Shown here piece by piece: positions 8,524 to 15,562 of a stretch of DNA of 64,000 nt. Below the pieces are notes generated by a model. That model worked only from the letters and a program-made list of their open reading frames with translations, ran no database searches and was not told the origin of the DNA. A program made the position numbers and the translations under genes. Every line of letters starts with the position of its first letter. Positions within the stretch are counted from its first letter, which is position 1. This DNA is from an uncultured Streptococcus sp. (GTDB lineage: Bacteria > Bacillota > Bacilli > Lactobacillales > Streptococcaceae). The stretch is taken from the NCBI RefSeq assembly GCF_901875575.1, contig NZ_CABFMF010000011.1:62001-126000 (forward strand), in the 5' to 3' direction.

Positions 8524-8727
8524 ATAGTGCTGAACCGTACTATAATAGTCCCAACTAAGATAAAAACACAGTTCTAGTTGGTAGTCCAGTCTACAAAAGC
8601 AATTGTTCAAACAAGAGAAATTTGAACTCAAACAGTAAAAACGTAGAGAGAAGTACAAGAGTTACTAGTGACTTTCTCTTTCATAAAATAGAACAGCTCT
8701 TCTCGGATAAAAAGAGCTGTTTTTTGC
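8518..8727 (+). ncRNA. Candidate small RNA with own promoter and terminator
   Basis: TTGTAG (8518-8523, overlapping the stop codon of the hydrolase gene), 17-base spacer and TATAAT (8541-8546) form a promoter. A strong terminator AACAGCTCT...AGAGCTGTT plus T run (8692-8725) follows about 170 bases later. The predicted transcript, about 8553-8727, has an early hairpin (CCAACT 8551-8556 with AGTTGG 8576-8581) and no credible ORF with a ribosome site. It could also be just a 3' end with an internal start site. Confidence 0.45.
8692..8725 (+). terminator. Strong rho-independent terminator
   Basis: AACAGCTCT (8692-8700) pairs with AGAGCTGTT (8713-8721), followed by TTTTTT. It ends the candidate small RNA and any read-through from the hydrolase gene. 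Confidence 0.85.
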
Positions 8728-8768
8728 TTGTATTGAAAATTCTTTTCATATATTATTTCCTAATGGAT

Positions 8769-8888
8769 TTACTTGGCGTCAAAAATTTGGCTAATGGAAG
8801 TTTCAAATTTAGGGAAATACTTACTTGCTTCCAATTCAATCATATCATATTCAGCAATTTCATTTTGATAGAAGGGATTGTGTGTCAT
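8769..8888 (-). pseudogene. Possible remnant of a minus-strand gene
   Basis: A 39-codon minus-strand ORF (MTHNPFYQNEIAEYDM...) with protein-like composition but no ribosome site. Immediately upstream on the same strand another frame reads DVLPHLAEKFKNR before a stop. Together these look like the tail of a decayed gene that was interrupted by frameshifts. I do not recognise the family. The rest of 8730-9090 shows nothing else. Confidence 0.25.
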
Positions 8889-9098
8889 GATTTCTAGTTA
8901 ATTTTTTATTGTTTGATTTGGCGAGAATAATACTACCTATTCTTGAATTTTTCGGCCAGATGCGGTAAAACATCTCTTTTATAGCGCATATTTCAAAATA
9001 TAACATTTTGTTGTAGGTGTTTTTAAGCTTCATTTAGCAATTCGGTAGGAGAAAAATGGCTGTAGCCTTCTCTACTTTAACTTAACCCTAATCATCTC

Positions 9099-9167
9099 AC
9101 CACTTAAGCTCTCATTTTAACCACTTATCTCAAAAGTCGATTTTTCTTTCATTCTTTTTGTTAAACT
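9099..9167 (+). promoter_or_regulatory. LytTR-type direct repeats and extended -10
   Basis: ACCACTTA at 9099-9106 and again at 9120-9127, 21 bp start to start, the two-turn spacing used by LytTR-domain proteins. An extended -10 TG-T-TAAACT (9159-9167) begins 35 bp after the end of the second repeat, with no good -35. The same arrangement with the same distances is found at 59397-59465 before the other LytTR gene. Confidence 0.7.
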
Positions 9168-9193
9168 GGTGAGGTAAAGAGGAGGAACTAAAT

Positions 9194-10060
9194 ATGATTT
9201 TACAAGCTAAACATTTGACTAAACGGTACGGCGATCATATGGCTGTTGAAGATATTCAGTTAGAGTTTGAAAAAGGGAGTTTTAATGCTATTTTGGGTCC
9301 CAATGGTGCAGGAAAATCAACCACCATTTCCATGCTAATCGGTTTGAAAAAGCCGACAAAAGGTCAGATTCGATATGCGCCAAATACGAAAATCGGAGTT
9401 GTTTTTCAAGCTAGTGTACTAGATGAGATGTTGACAGTTAGGGAAAATCTTACGATTCGTGCTCAACAGTATAAGGAGATTGCAGCAAGTCGTGTGGATG
9501 ATTTGATTCATCAACTGGGTTTGACTGCTTTCCAGAAGCAACTATATGGGACTTTGTCAGGTGGGCAAAAACGTAGGGTTGATATTGCGCGTGCTCTTCT
9601 TTCACAGCCAGATATTCTTTTCTTAGATGAACCAACGACAGGTCTAGATATTCAGACTCGCAAAGCCATTTGGGATTTACTGTCTCGACTACAAAAGGAT
9701 GAAGGGATGACTATTATCTTAACGACTCATTATCTGGATGAAGCGGATGAAGCGGATCAGATTTATATCGTTGATCATGGGAAAGTGATTGCGCAAGGTT
9801 CTGCGACGGCTATTAAAAGTCAGTATGCATCTAATATTCTAAAAATTCGTTTTAAAGAAATGAAGGATTTAGAAAAGTTGCTACAGACTGGAATGACAGT
9901 AAAGGAAGAAAATGAGTTGGAATATCTTTTTTATCCAAGGACATCACTGGAAGCTATTGAATATTTGGCAAAAGTACGAGAAGAAATTGATTCTTTTGAG
10001 TTTCGTCCAGGTACTATGGATGATGCCTTTATTGCACTTACAGGAAGAGAGGTTCGCTAA
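9194..10060 (+). CDS. ABC transporter ATP-binding protein
   Basis: 288-residue ATPase with Walker A GPNGAGKST (35-43), signature LSGGQ (121-125), Walker B ILFLDEPT and the switch histidine in TTHYLDEADEAD. It belongs to the DrrA/CcmA-like class that drives ABC-2 exporters. GAGGAGGA precedes the ATG. Its stop overlaps the start of the permease gene (TAATG), so translation is coupled. It is the first gene of a four-gene operon with a permease, a LytTR regulator and a small membrane protein. The exported substrate is unknown. Confidence 0.9.
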   Translation: MILQAKHLTKRYGDHMAVEDIQLEFEKGSFNAILGPNGAGKSTTISMLIGLKKPTKGQIRYAPNTKIGVVFQASVLDEMLTVRENLTIRAQQYKEIAASRVDDLIHQLGLTAFQKQLYGTLSGGQKRRVDIARALLSQPDILFLDEPTTGLDIQTRKAIWDLLSRLQKDEGMTIILTTHYLDEADEADQIYIVDHGKVIAQGSATAIKSQYASNILKIRFKEMKDLEKLLQTGMTVKEENELEYLFYPRTSLEAIEYLAKVREEIDSFEFRPGTMDDAFIALTGREVR

Positions 10061-10902
10061 TGTTAGCTTTATTGAAACGGAATTTTATCTTATATTTTCG
10101 TAATCGTTCAGGAGTATTTTTCTCATTATTGGGGGCATTGATTTCCTTCCTCCTTTATATCATTTTTTTGCAGAAGAACTTGATGGATGCTTGGTCCCAA
10201 CTCCCTGATAATACGAACCTTTTAAATAACTGGCTGATGGGTGGGACCTTGGCTGTGACTGGGATTACAACCAGTTTTACGGCTCTTATACAAATGGTAC
10301 AGGATCGTGAAAATCAAGTGGATCAAGATCTCTTCTTGACAGATTTAGGTATCTGGGGTTTACAGGTGTCCTATCTAATCAGTAGTATTGCCATTTCTTT
10401 TGTCATGCAGGTGTTTATGTTTGCTGTTATGGGGCTTTATTTTAAAGAGAGTCCAGTTATCAGTCATTTACCGGAAATTGCTTTGATTATGTTGTTAAGT
10501 AGTCTGCTTTCAAGTTTGATAAATATTCTCTTGATTTATCGTTTTCAATCTGTATATAGTCTTGGCAAACTGGCAACTATAGTGGGAACTGCTTCTGGAT
10601 TTTTAGTAGGAACTTATGTCCCTATTGGAGTTTTACCTGATTTTGCACAGATTATCATGAAGTGTACCCCTGCAACTTATATTGCTTCTCTTTATCGACA
10701 AATTTTAATGAAAGAACCATTAGAGACCGCATTTACAGGAAATAGCAGATTGTTAAAGGAATTTCAAGAAAAAATGGGAATCCAAATCAACTGGCAAGAA
10801 CTATTGACAAAGGAAGAGACATACTTTATAGTGGTTATTATCAGTCTCGTCGCTATTCTTCTTTGGCTTTTATTTGTTAAAGTATTTAGCAAGAGAAAAT
10901 AA
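10060..10902 (+). CDS. ABC-2 type transporter permease
   Basis: 280-residue integral membrane protein with about six hydrophobic segments and the ABC-2 arrangement. A short cytoplasmic start with RNRSGVFFSLLG is followed by a first helix, an extracellular stretch and four to five further helices. It is translationally coupled to the upstream ATPase. Together they probably form a homodimeric exporter for a drug, lipid or peptide. The transporter is co-transcribed with the LytTR regulator that follows 18 bases later, so it is probably a target of that regulator. Confidence 0.87.
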   Translation: MLALLKRNFILYFRNRSGVFFSLLGALISFLLYIIFLQKNLMDAWSQLPDNTNLLNNWLMGGTLAVTGITTSFTALIQMVQDRENQVDQDLFLTDLGIWGLQVSYLISSIAISFVMQVFMFAVMGLYFKESPVISHLPEIALIMLLSSLLSSLINILLIYRFQSVYSLGKLATIVGTASGFLVGTYVPIGVLPDFAQIIMKCTPATYIASLYRQILMKEPLETAFTGNSRLLKEFQEKMGIQINWQELLTKEETYFIVVIISLVAILLWLLFVKVFSKRK

Positions 10903-10920
10903 AAGTATATTGGAGAGAAA

Positions 10921-11376
10921 ATGAAGATTCGTTTTGAAATGAAGGCAGAGTTTTCAGAAAAGGACCCACATATTGTAATTCAAGCAGCTCAGTTAACCGA
11001 CCAAGCAAGGGAAATCATGGAGTATTTAGAACAATTTTCAACGACCAATCAGGTGGCCATTCCTATTCGAACGGATGATCATCTGGTTATGGTGAAAATT
11101 GAGGATCTTATTCTAGCAGATATCGATAAGAACTTGTTGACCATTTATACGGTAGATGGGATTTATAAAACTAAGGAAACATTGATAAATTTTCAGAATC
11201 GGATTAATCGGCGTAACTTTATACAGATATCACGTCATTCAATCATAAACATTGACCATTTAGAGTCATTATCGGATAGCTTTTCAGGGAACATGATGGC
11301 TAAAATGACTCGGGGTATCAAATCTAGTGTGAGTAGGAAATACGTCAAGTCCTTAATGAATTATCTAGGTTTATAG
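10921..11376 (+). CDS. LytTR-domain DNA-binding regulator
   Basis: 151-residue protein: a short N-terminal segment, then a LytTR DNA-binding domain (about residues 50-150, with the conserved ...RRNFIQISRHSIINIDHL... region). It has no receiver domain, so phosphorylation is not the input. It is followed 9 bases later by a small membrane protein gene. This matches streptococcal LytTR regulatory systems such as HdrRM/BrsRM, in which the membrane partner restrains the regulator. The promoter repeats at 9099-9127 suggest positive autoregulation. A paralogue lies at 59486. Confidence 0.88.
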   Translation: MKIRFEMKAEFSEKDPHIVIQAAQLTDQAREIMEYLEQFSTTNQVAIPIRTDDHLVMVKIEDLILADIDKNLLTIYTVDGIYKTKETLINFQNRINRRNFIQISRHSIINIDHLESLSDSFSGNMMAKMTRGIKSSVSRKYVKSLMNYLGL

Positions 11377-11385
11377 GAGAAAATC

Positions 11386-11805
11386 ATGAAACGATTAATT
11401 GATTATTTTGTATCGGGAATGCGTACGGCTTCCTTCTTTTATTTGAGTATGATGTTATTAGCTCAGTGTTATCCAAGCATTACCTATCCTGCACCAATGG
11501 CAAAAAATATTCTAGCTCTGTTTTTAATGGGTGGAATTATGGGGGTATTGACTTTAATACTTGAAAAGCTAGAGTTTCTTGCTTTTAGTATGCGTGTTGG
11601 AGTTCATTTATTAGTGACAGCTACTATTTTAGTATTGACCTCTCTAATTTTTGGCTGGGGTGTAGCCTTGTGGAGCCCTTTGCTTTGGTTCTTTTTCTTG
11701 TTAATTTATGGATTGATATGGCTGTATCAAATTTGGCGGACTCACAAACTCACCCAACGAATTAATCAAGCCTTAGAGGATAAAAGACAGAAAGCGGGTC
11801 ACTAA
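11386..11805 (+). CDS. DUF3021 small membrane protein (putative LytTR inhibitor)
   Basis: 139-residue protein with four predicted membrane helices and a basic cytoplasmic tail (TQRINQALEDKRQKAGH), typical of DUF3021. In streptococcal LytTR systems the small membrane protein encoded just after the regulator antagonises it; that role is inferred from gene order. AGGAGAAA precedes the ATG. It is the last gene of the ABC/LytTR operon; no clear terminator follows before the next promoter at 11842-11870. Confidence 0.8.
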   Translation: MKRLIDYFVSGMRTASFFYLSMMLLAQCYPSITYPAPMAKNILALFLMGGIMGVLTLILEKLEFLAFSMRVGVHLLVTATILVLTSLIFGWGVALWSPLLWFFFLLIYGLIWLYQIWRTHKLTQRINQALEDKRQKAGH

Positions 11806-11899
11806 TATAGTGTTGAGGATGAAGTTTTAAGCCAGTTCTAGTTTCCAAAGAGAACAATTTGTGGTATACTATTTTCAGCGTAAAACAAGGAGAAGAAAG

Positions 11900-12592
11900 A
11901 TGCCAGTAAATGAATATGGTCAGATGATTGGTGAACCTGTAGATGATACACCTGGAGTTTTGCCTTCACTTGTACGAATAGAAGGGAGATATACGATTAT
12001 AGAAGCTCTATCGGTGGAAAAGCATGCAGAGGATTTATTAGCTGTTTATGGCCCAGATAGTCCTCGTGAGATGTGGACCTACCTTTTTCAACCACCTGTG
12101 GCTAATCTAGAAGAGTTAATGGTAGCTTTGAAGCAGATGATTGAGCGAAAGGATCGCTTTTACTACGCGATTATCGATAAATCAACTGGTAAAGCTCTGG
12201 GTACTTTTTCTCTCATGCGCATTGACCAAGCCAATCGCGCTATTGAAGTTGGAGCAGTGACCTTTTCTCCGACTCTCAAGCACACAAGAATGGGGACAGA
12301 AGCCCAGTTTTTATTAGCCCGTTATGTCTTTGAAGAGCTCAACTATCGCCGTTATGAGTGGAAATGTGATGCACTAAATCTACCTTCTAGAAAAGCAGCA
12401 GAACGTTTGGGCTTTATCTACGAGGGAACCTTCCGCCAAGCTGTTATCTATAAAGGTCGCACCAGAGATACGGATTGGATGTCTATGATCGATAAGGACT
12501 GGCCCAAAGTCAAAGCTCGTTTGGAAACATGGTTGCGTCCTGAAAATTTTGATAAAAATGGACGACAGTACAAGAGCTTGAGAGAGTTTTAA
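11900..12592 (+). CDS. GNAT family N-acetyltransferase (RimJ/RimL type)
   Basis: 230-residue acetyltransferase (MPVNEYGQMIGEPVDDTPG...) with a GNAT fold. LGTFSLMRID and the acetyl-CoA loop around HTRMGTEAQFLLARYVFEEL are visible. The frame is open from 11861, but AAGGAGAAG just before the ATG at 11900 fixes the start. TATACT at 11865-11870 is the -10. It acetylates an unknown amine; homologues near ruvB are conserved in pneumococcus. A second GNAT gene follows 11 bases after the stop. Confidence 0.85.
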   Translation: MPVNEYGQMIGEPVDDTPGVLPSLVRIEGRYTIIEALSVEKHAEDLLAVYGPDSPREMWTYLFQPPVANLEELMVALKQMIERKDRFYYAIIDKSTGKALGTFSLMRIDQANRAIEVGAVTFSPTLKHTRMGTEAQFLLARYVFEELNYRRYEWKCDALNLPSRKAAERLGFIYEGTFRQAVIYKGRTRDTDWMSMIDKDWPKVKARLETWLRPENFDKNGRQYKSLREF

Positions 12593-12603
12593 GAGGTGTT
12601 GAG

Positions 12604-13020
12604 ATGATTACTATTAAAAAGCAAGAAATTGTCAAGCTAGAGGATGTTTTGCATCTCTATCAGGCTGTCGGTTGGACAAATTATACAAATCAACCTCTGA
12701 TGCTGGAGCAGGCCTTGTCTCATTCATTAGTAATTTATCTGGCATTTGATGGTGATGCTGTGGTGGGTTTGATTCGTTTGGTTGGAGATGGATTCTCATC
12801 AGTATTGGTTCAGGATTTAATCGTTTTACCAATCTGTCAGCGTCAAGGGATTGGTAGTGCCCTAATGAAAGAGGCTTTAGAGGATTACAAAGATACCTAT
12901 CAAGTCCAGCTGGTAACAGAACAGACAGAAAGAACTTTGGAATTCTATCGTTCTATGGGCTTTGAAATCTTATCCACCTATAATTGTATAGGGATGACTT
13001 GGGCGAATCGAGAAAAATAA
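12604..13020 (+). CDS. GNAT family N-acetyltransferase
   Basis: 138-residue protein with the core GNAT pattern: VVGLIRLVGDG (strand 3/4), VLPICQRQGIGSALMKEAL (acetyl-CoA pyrophosphate loop R-Q-G-I-G) and a C-terminal FYRSMGFE. Substrate unknown. It lies 11 bases downstream of another GNAT gene, GAGGTGTTGAG provides a ribosome site, and it is followed by two csRNA genes. Confidence 0.85.
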   Translation: MITIKKQEIVKLEDVLHLYQAVGWTNYTNQPLMLEQALSHSLVIYLAFDGDAVVGLIRLVGDGFSSVLVQDLIVLPICQRQGIGSALMKEALEDYKDTYQVQLVTEQTERTLEFYRSMGFEILSTYNCIGMTWANREK

Positions 13021-13035
13021 CAAAACTTGTTTTTT

Positions 13036-13068
13036 CTTAAGCAAAGTTTAAGGATGGTCTAGTATCAT
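13036..13068 (+). promoter_or_regulatory. CiaR box and promoter of csRNA 2
   Basis: CTTAAG-N5-TTTAAG (13036-13041, 13047-13052) and -10 TATCAT (13063-13068), with the same spacing as at the other csRNAs. One mismatch in the first half-site. Confidence 0.82.
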
Positions 13069-13074
13069 ATAGTC

Positions 13075-13168
13075 ATTAAATAAAGACCTCCTAACTTTAT
13101 TTAATGAAATCCTAAAACTTTTTTTCATCATAATCTCCTAATGAAGTCACCTAATCAGGTGACTTTTT
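13075..13168 (+). ncRNA. ccnA: CiaR-dependent small RNA (csRNA), first of a tandem pair
   Basis: About 94 nt. The 5' stem AATAAAG...CTTTATT holds ACCTCCTAA in its loop, an A/U-rich unpaired middle carries AATCCTAAAAC and AATCTCCTAAT, and the terminator is AAGTCACCT/AGGTGACTT (13144-13165) with a T run. It is nearly the same as csRNA 1 in its 5' half. The unpaired UCCU motifs are anti-Shine-Dalgarno sequences. The ccnA/ccnB naming follows position and is tentative. Confidence 0.85.
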
Positions 13169-13223
13169 GTGGGGTGAGGTGATGCTGATAGAAATTTTTA
13201 AAAAATGCTAGAATTTGAGAAAA

Positions 13224-13256
13224 GTTAAGCTAGTTTTAAGCTTCGTCATGTATTAT
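13224..13256 (+). promoter_or_regulatory. CiaR box and promoter of csRNA 3
   Basis: GTTAAG-N5-TTTAAG (13224-13229, 13235-13240) and -10 TATTAT (13251-13256). Confidence 0.82.
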
Positions 13257-13262
13257 GTAGTT

Positions 13263-13359
13263 ATTAAATAAAGACCTCCTAACTTTATTTAATAAAATTC
13301 TAAACTTTTCTTTTTCATAATAATCTCCCTTAACTCCACCCAATCAGGTGGAGTTTTTT
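13263..13359 (+). ncRNA. ccnB: CiaR-dependent small RNA (csRNA), second of a tandem pair
   Basis: About 97 nt, a sister of the csRNA 190 bases upstream: the same 5' stem-loop with ACCTCCTAA, an unpaired middle with AATCTCCC, and a terminator AACTCCACC/GGTGGAGTT (13332-13355) with a T run. The two genes are separate transcripts, each with its own CiaR box and terminator. Naming is tentative. Confidence 0.85.
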
Positions 13360-13484
13360 GTCTCTATTTCAGGCTTTTTGGGACTATTCTAAAAATCATT
13401 TTTCGATAACTTTTACTTAATCTTATAAACTTTATTGGACAGATTCTAAAGTTGGAGAAGCTGAGTTGATGAAGATATAAACCT

Positions 13485-13596
13485 TTGACAAATTTTGTGA
13501 ACTATGGGATAATGGAGAGGAATTAAGGATTAGTTCTATATCATGGACTAGAAAGGACCCCAAGCTAACTTCCACATTAAGCTTGGGGTCTTTTTT
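13485..13596 (+). ncRNA. Antitoxin RNA II of Fst locus 1
   Basis: Promoter TTGACA (13485-13490), 17-base spacer, GATAAT (13508-13513). The transcript starts near 13520 and ends at the terminator GACCCCAAGCT/AGCTTGGGGTC (13556-13590) with six T. Near its 5' end is TTAAGGATTAGTTC (13523-13536). The same 14 bases recur at 13674-13687, inside the oppositely transcribed toxin mRNA at its start codons. So the RNA can pair both there and through the shared terminator, exactly the par/Fst design known from plasmid pAD1. Confidence 0.85.
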
Positions 13597-13600
13597 GACA

Positions 13601-13693
13601 CTATCTATCTTTGTTTAGCCATTTATCGACTAAGCGAAGGATGACACCGACTACAATCGGTCCGATGATAGTTTTAAGGATTAGTTCCATCAT
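13601..13693 (-). CDS. Fst-family type I toxin peptide, locus 1
   Basis: 30-residue peptide: Met-Met-Glu-Leu, hydrophobic core ILKTIIGPIVVGVILRLV, charged tail DKWLNKDR. This is the pattern of Fst/Ldr toxins, a short helix with the conserved G/A-P-I-x-V-G and a charged C-terminus, which act at the membrane. A very strong AGGAGGTGAG lies 5' of the start (13702-13711). CACC-G-CCT / AGG-A-GGTG there can fold and hide the ribosome site, as in Fst mRNA. Two start codons are adjacent. It differs from locus 2 only at residue 17 (Val here, Ala there). Confidence 0.85.
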   Translation of the reverse strand: MMELILKTIIGPIVVGVILRLVDKWLNKDR

Positions 13694-13805
13694 GGGCTAT
13701 CTCACCTCCTTTCGTAGGCGGTGTAGAAGTGCCGAACAATATGATATCATAAAATATTCTACTCTCTCAGTAGGATAGAGTGCTTTTACATTTGGAAAGG
13801 AGGAA

Positions 13806-14096
13806 GTTAGAGCTTATTTACTTCTTCTCCCAGTAATTTTTTTAGTAGTAGGAGGGATTCTCATTCTTTTATGGAGACTCTTTATTATTGCCAGTGGACT
13901 TTTCCTGATTGGTTTTGTCAGTTTTCTTATTTTCGTAGAAGTCTATGGAATTTATCTGTTCTTTACAGAGACTGAACTTTACACGGAAGATTTGGCACAG
14001 AATGGATTATTTGGTTTTACGACTTTCTTTATCATCTTTAACCTTGCTTTGCTTGTCTTGGCAGGCTGGGCAGGGTATAAGTGGAAGATAAGATGA
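13806..14096 (+). pseudogene. Small three-helix membrane protein ORF without a start codon
   Basis: A frame open from 13779 to the TGA at 14094 encodes a protein with three hydrophobic helices (RAYLLLLPVIFLVVGG..., IASGLFLIGFVSFLIF..., GFTTFFIIFNLALLVLAGW) and a basic end. A very good AGGAGG sits at 13798-13803, but the next in-frame codons are AAG-free GTT, AGA, GCT, TAT, TTA. There is no ATG, GTG or TTG near, and no methionine at all in the frame. GTT at 13806 or AGA at 13809 probably replaced the original start. Either a start-lost pseudogene or a non-canonical start. Confidence 0.55.
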
Positions 14097-14098
14097 AT

Positions 14099-14137
14099 AA
14101 AATGGAGAAAACTCTAATGGTTCTTCTCCATTTTTTT
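14099..14137. terminator. Bidirectional terminator between convergent genes
   Basis: AAAATGGAGAA (14099-14109) pairs with TTCTCCATTTT (14124-14134), with A and T tracts on the two sides, so it can serve both the small membrane ORF and the minus-strand regulator. Confidence 0.8.
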
Positions 14138-14172
14138 ATCTAATTGGTAATTATAACTTATTACGATTGAAG

Positions 14173-15033
14173 TCACCTATCCTTATCTTTCAAAAAATGA
14201 TCAATCTTAGCCATCATGAGCTTGTGCTCGTATATTTTACAGATATCACGAGCCTGTAAATAATAGTCAAGAATTTCATCATGCTTTAAAAAATCTTTTC
14301 CGGCATTTGCAACAATAGTTAAAAGAGGTGCTAGCTGATAGCTGGTCTCTTTTTGTTTACAAAAGTCAATGGTTTCTAAGGCTTCTTGGACGGCTTCTAA
14401 TTCCTTCCCTTTAGAGTGTAAATAATAGGCAAAATTATGTTTAACTCGAATATAACCAAATAAATACTCTTGGTGGTTTAAATCTTTTTCCTGATACAAA
14501 CTGATAAGAAGTGAGTTATTTTCTTCGTATTCTGTATCACGTCCTACAGAAAAATAAAAATTAGATAAAGTATTGAGGAGTTTAAGATACACAGATGAGC
14601 TGACCGAAAGCTTTGGCAAAGCGTTTTCTAGACTGGCGATAGCTTCATCTTTAGAATCATGTAAGTAGAAAAGGATAATCGCTTGAATCCATAGAAGATA
14701 AAATTCATCCTCAGTAGACAGATACTGATACTTTTCTTTTTCTAAGTTTAAGAGGTATTCTAAATCCTCGTAATTACGATCTTCAAGTAATTTTTCTGCT
14801 AATTTCTTAAACGGTGCTATATTGGAAGTCATTTCAATCTGTTCATCGAAAAAATAATCTAAGGGAACTTGAAGCCGATTTGCAAGTTTATAGAGTAAAT
14901 CAGCAGCAGGCATATAGTTGCCACGTTCTATTTTGCTGATTTGGCTTTGCTCACAAATTCCTTCGGAAAGCGTTTTTTGTGAGAATCCTTTTTCTTTTCT
15001 CTTGGCTTTTAGTTTATCAGATAATATGCTCAT
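14173..15033 (-). CDS. TprA/PlcR-like Phr-responsive XRE regulator
   Basis: 286-residue protein with an N-terminal XRE helix-turn-helix (LKAKRKEKGFSQKTLSEG...SQISKIERG, residues 8-38) followed by degenerate TPR-type helical repeats. This is the RRNPP/PlcR layout in which a re-imported peptide controls DNA binding. It is very similar along its whole length to the protein at 45546, which pairs with an exact PhrA peptide; the ICEQSQISKIERG segment is identical. It is divergent from a broken Phr-type peptide gene (15224) and the LanFEG-like transporter. It is probably a TprA2-like repressor of that side. The reading frame is intact. Confidence 0.82.
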   Translation of the reverse strand: MSILSDKLKAKRKEKGFSQKTLSEGICEQSQISKIERGNYMPAADLLYKLANRLQVPLDYFFDEQIEMTSNIAPFKKLAEKLLEDRNYEDLEYLLNLEKEKYQYLSTEDEFYLLWIQAIILFYLHDSKDEAIASLENALPKLSVSSSVYLKLLNTLSNFYFSVGRDTEYEENNSLLISLYQEKDLNHQEYLFGYIRVKHNFAYYLHSKGKELEAVQEALETIDFCKQKETSYQLAPLLTIVANAGKDFLKHDEILDYYLQARDICKIYEHKLMMAKIDHFLKDKDR

Positions 15034-15161
15034 CTTTAAACCTTCTTTAAATAAATTTACGATTAATTATATACTTTTAATCTCTATTTTTCAACTTTTC
15101 AACATAAAATAGTCATAAAGAAATAAAATAAAAAAAAGATTACTAAAAGAATATGTTTTTA

Positions 15162-15200
15162 TTGACAAAGAATATTTAAAGTAGTACACTTACAAGTGTA
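15162..15200 (+). promoter_or_regulatory. Phr promoter with palindromic putative operator
   Basis: TTGACA (15162-15167), 17-base spacer, TACACT (15185-15190). The -10 is the left half of the inverted repeat TACACTT-AC-AAGTGTA (15185-15200), a plausible binding site for the divergent XRE regulator acting as a repressor. Binding is inferred from position. Confidence 0.6.
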
Positions 15201-15223
15201 AAGTTAAGAAAAAGGTGGTTAAT

Positions 15224-15395
15224 ATGAGTATTTTAGCGAAGTTTCGTAAAATCATTTTGATATTGTCCTTTTTAGGATTATTAGAAGCGGTTTCTTTTTA
15301 GGGAACCTGTAAATCAATCACAATATATCTGGGGTTAGAGAGTTATACAACAAGCTGCAACAACTAGTGAAGTTGATCCTGTGCTAGCGGATTGA
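15224..15395 (+). pseudogene. Phr-type signal peptide precursor gene, frameshifted and nonsense-interrupted
   Basis: AAGGTGG precedes ATG 15224. The frame reads MSILAKFRKIILILSFLG..., a secretion-signal-like start, and stops after 25 codons. Removing one T from the TCTTTTTAGGG tract restores EAVSFREPVNQSQYIWG, then one in-frame TAG, then RVIQQAATTSEVDPVLAD and a stop. The rebuilt precursor is exactly 56 residues, the published length of PhrA, and ends in VDPVLAD, close to the known signals LDVGKAD (PhrA) and VDLGLAD (PhrA2). It is divergent from a TprA-like gene, as in tprA/phrA loci. Confidence 0.75.
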
Positions 15396-15562
15396 TTTAT
15401 TAAACTTTTTGTGAAGTAACAGATCGTGGAACAGTTTGAAGGACTTAAAGGGGGGATTGTAAGCTTGATATACCCTATTAGCCTATCATATAACTAGTTA
15501 TACAGGAACTACTCTATTATATCTCTTAATGTGGGTGTATGAATGTTCGGAGGAGAGTGAAA
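15396..15562 (+). other. Spacer between phr remnant and LanF-like gene
   Basis: About 165 bases without a convincing ORF. I looked for a lanthipeptide precursor (leader plus Ser/Thr/Cys-rich core) and found none. The stretch ends with GGAGGAGAG, the ribosome site of the ATPase gene. A deleted structural gene is possible but unproven. Confidence 0.4.

Larger units (their letters stand above)
13484..13734. repeat. Direct repeat copy 1 (whole Fst toxin-antitoxin locus)
   Basis: About 250 bp repeated at 17980-18230 in the same orientation without indels and with seven base differences by eye. Each copy is one complete Fst locus. The two copies enclose 13735-17979. Confidence 0.9.

Noticed and set aside
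8622..8897. 91-residue plus-strand ORF
   Set aside because: It runs through a strong terminator, has no ribosome site and shows no protein-like conservation pattern.
15396..15562. Hidden lantibiotic precursor before the LanF-like gene
   Set aside because: No ORF with a leader and a Ser/Thr/Cys-rich core was found in any frame.
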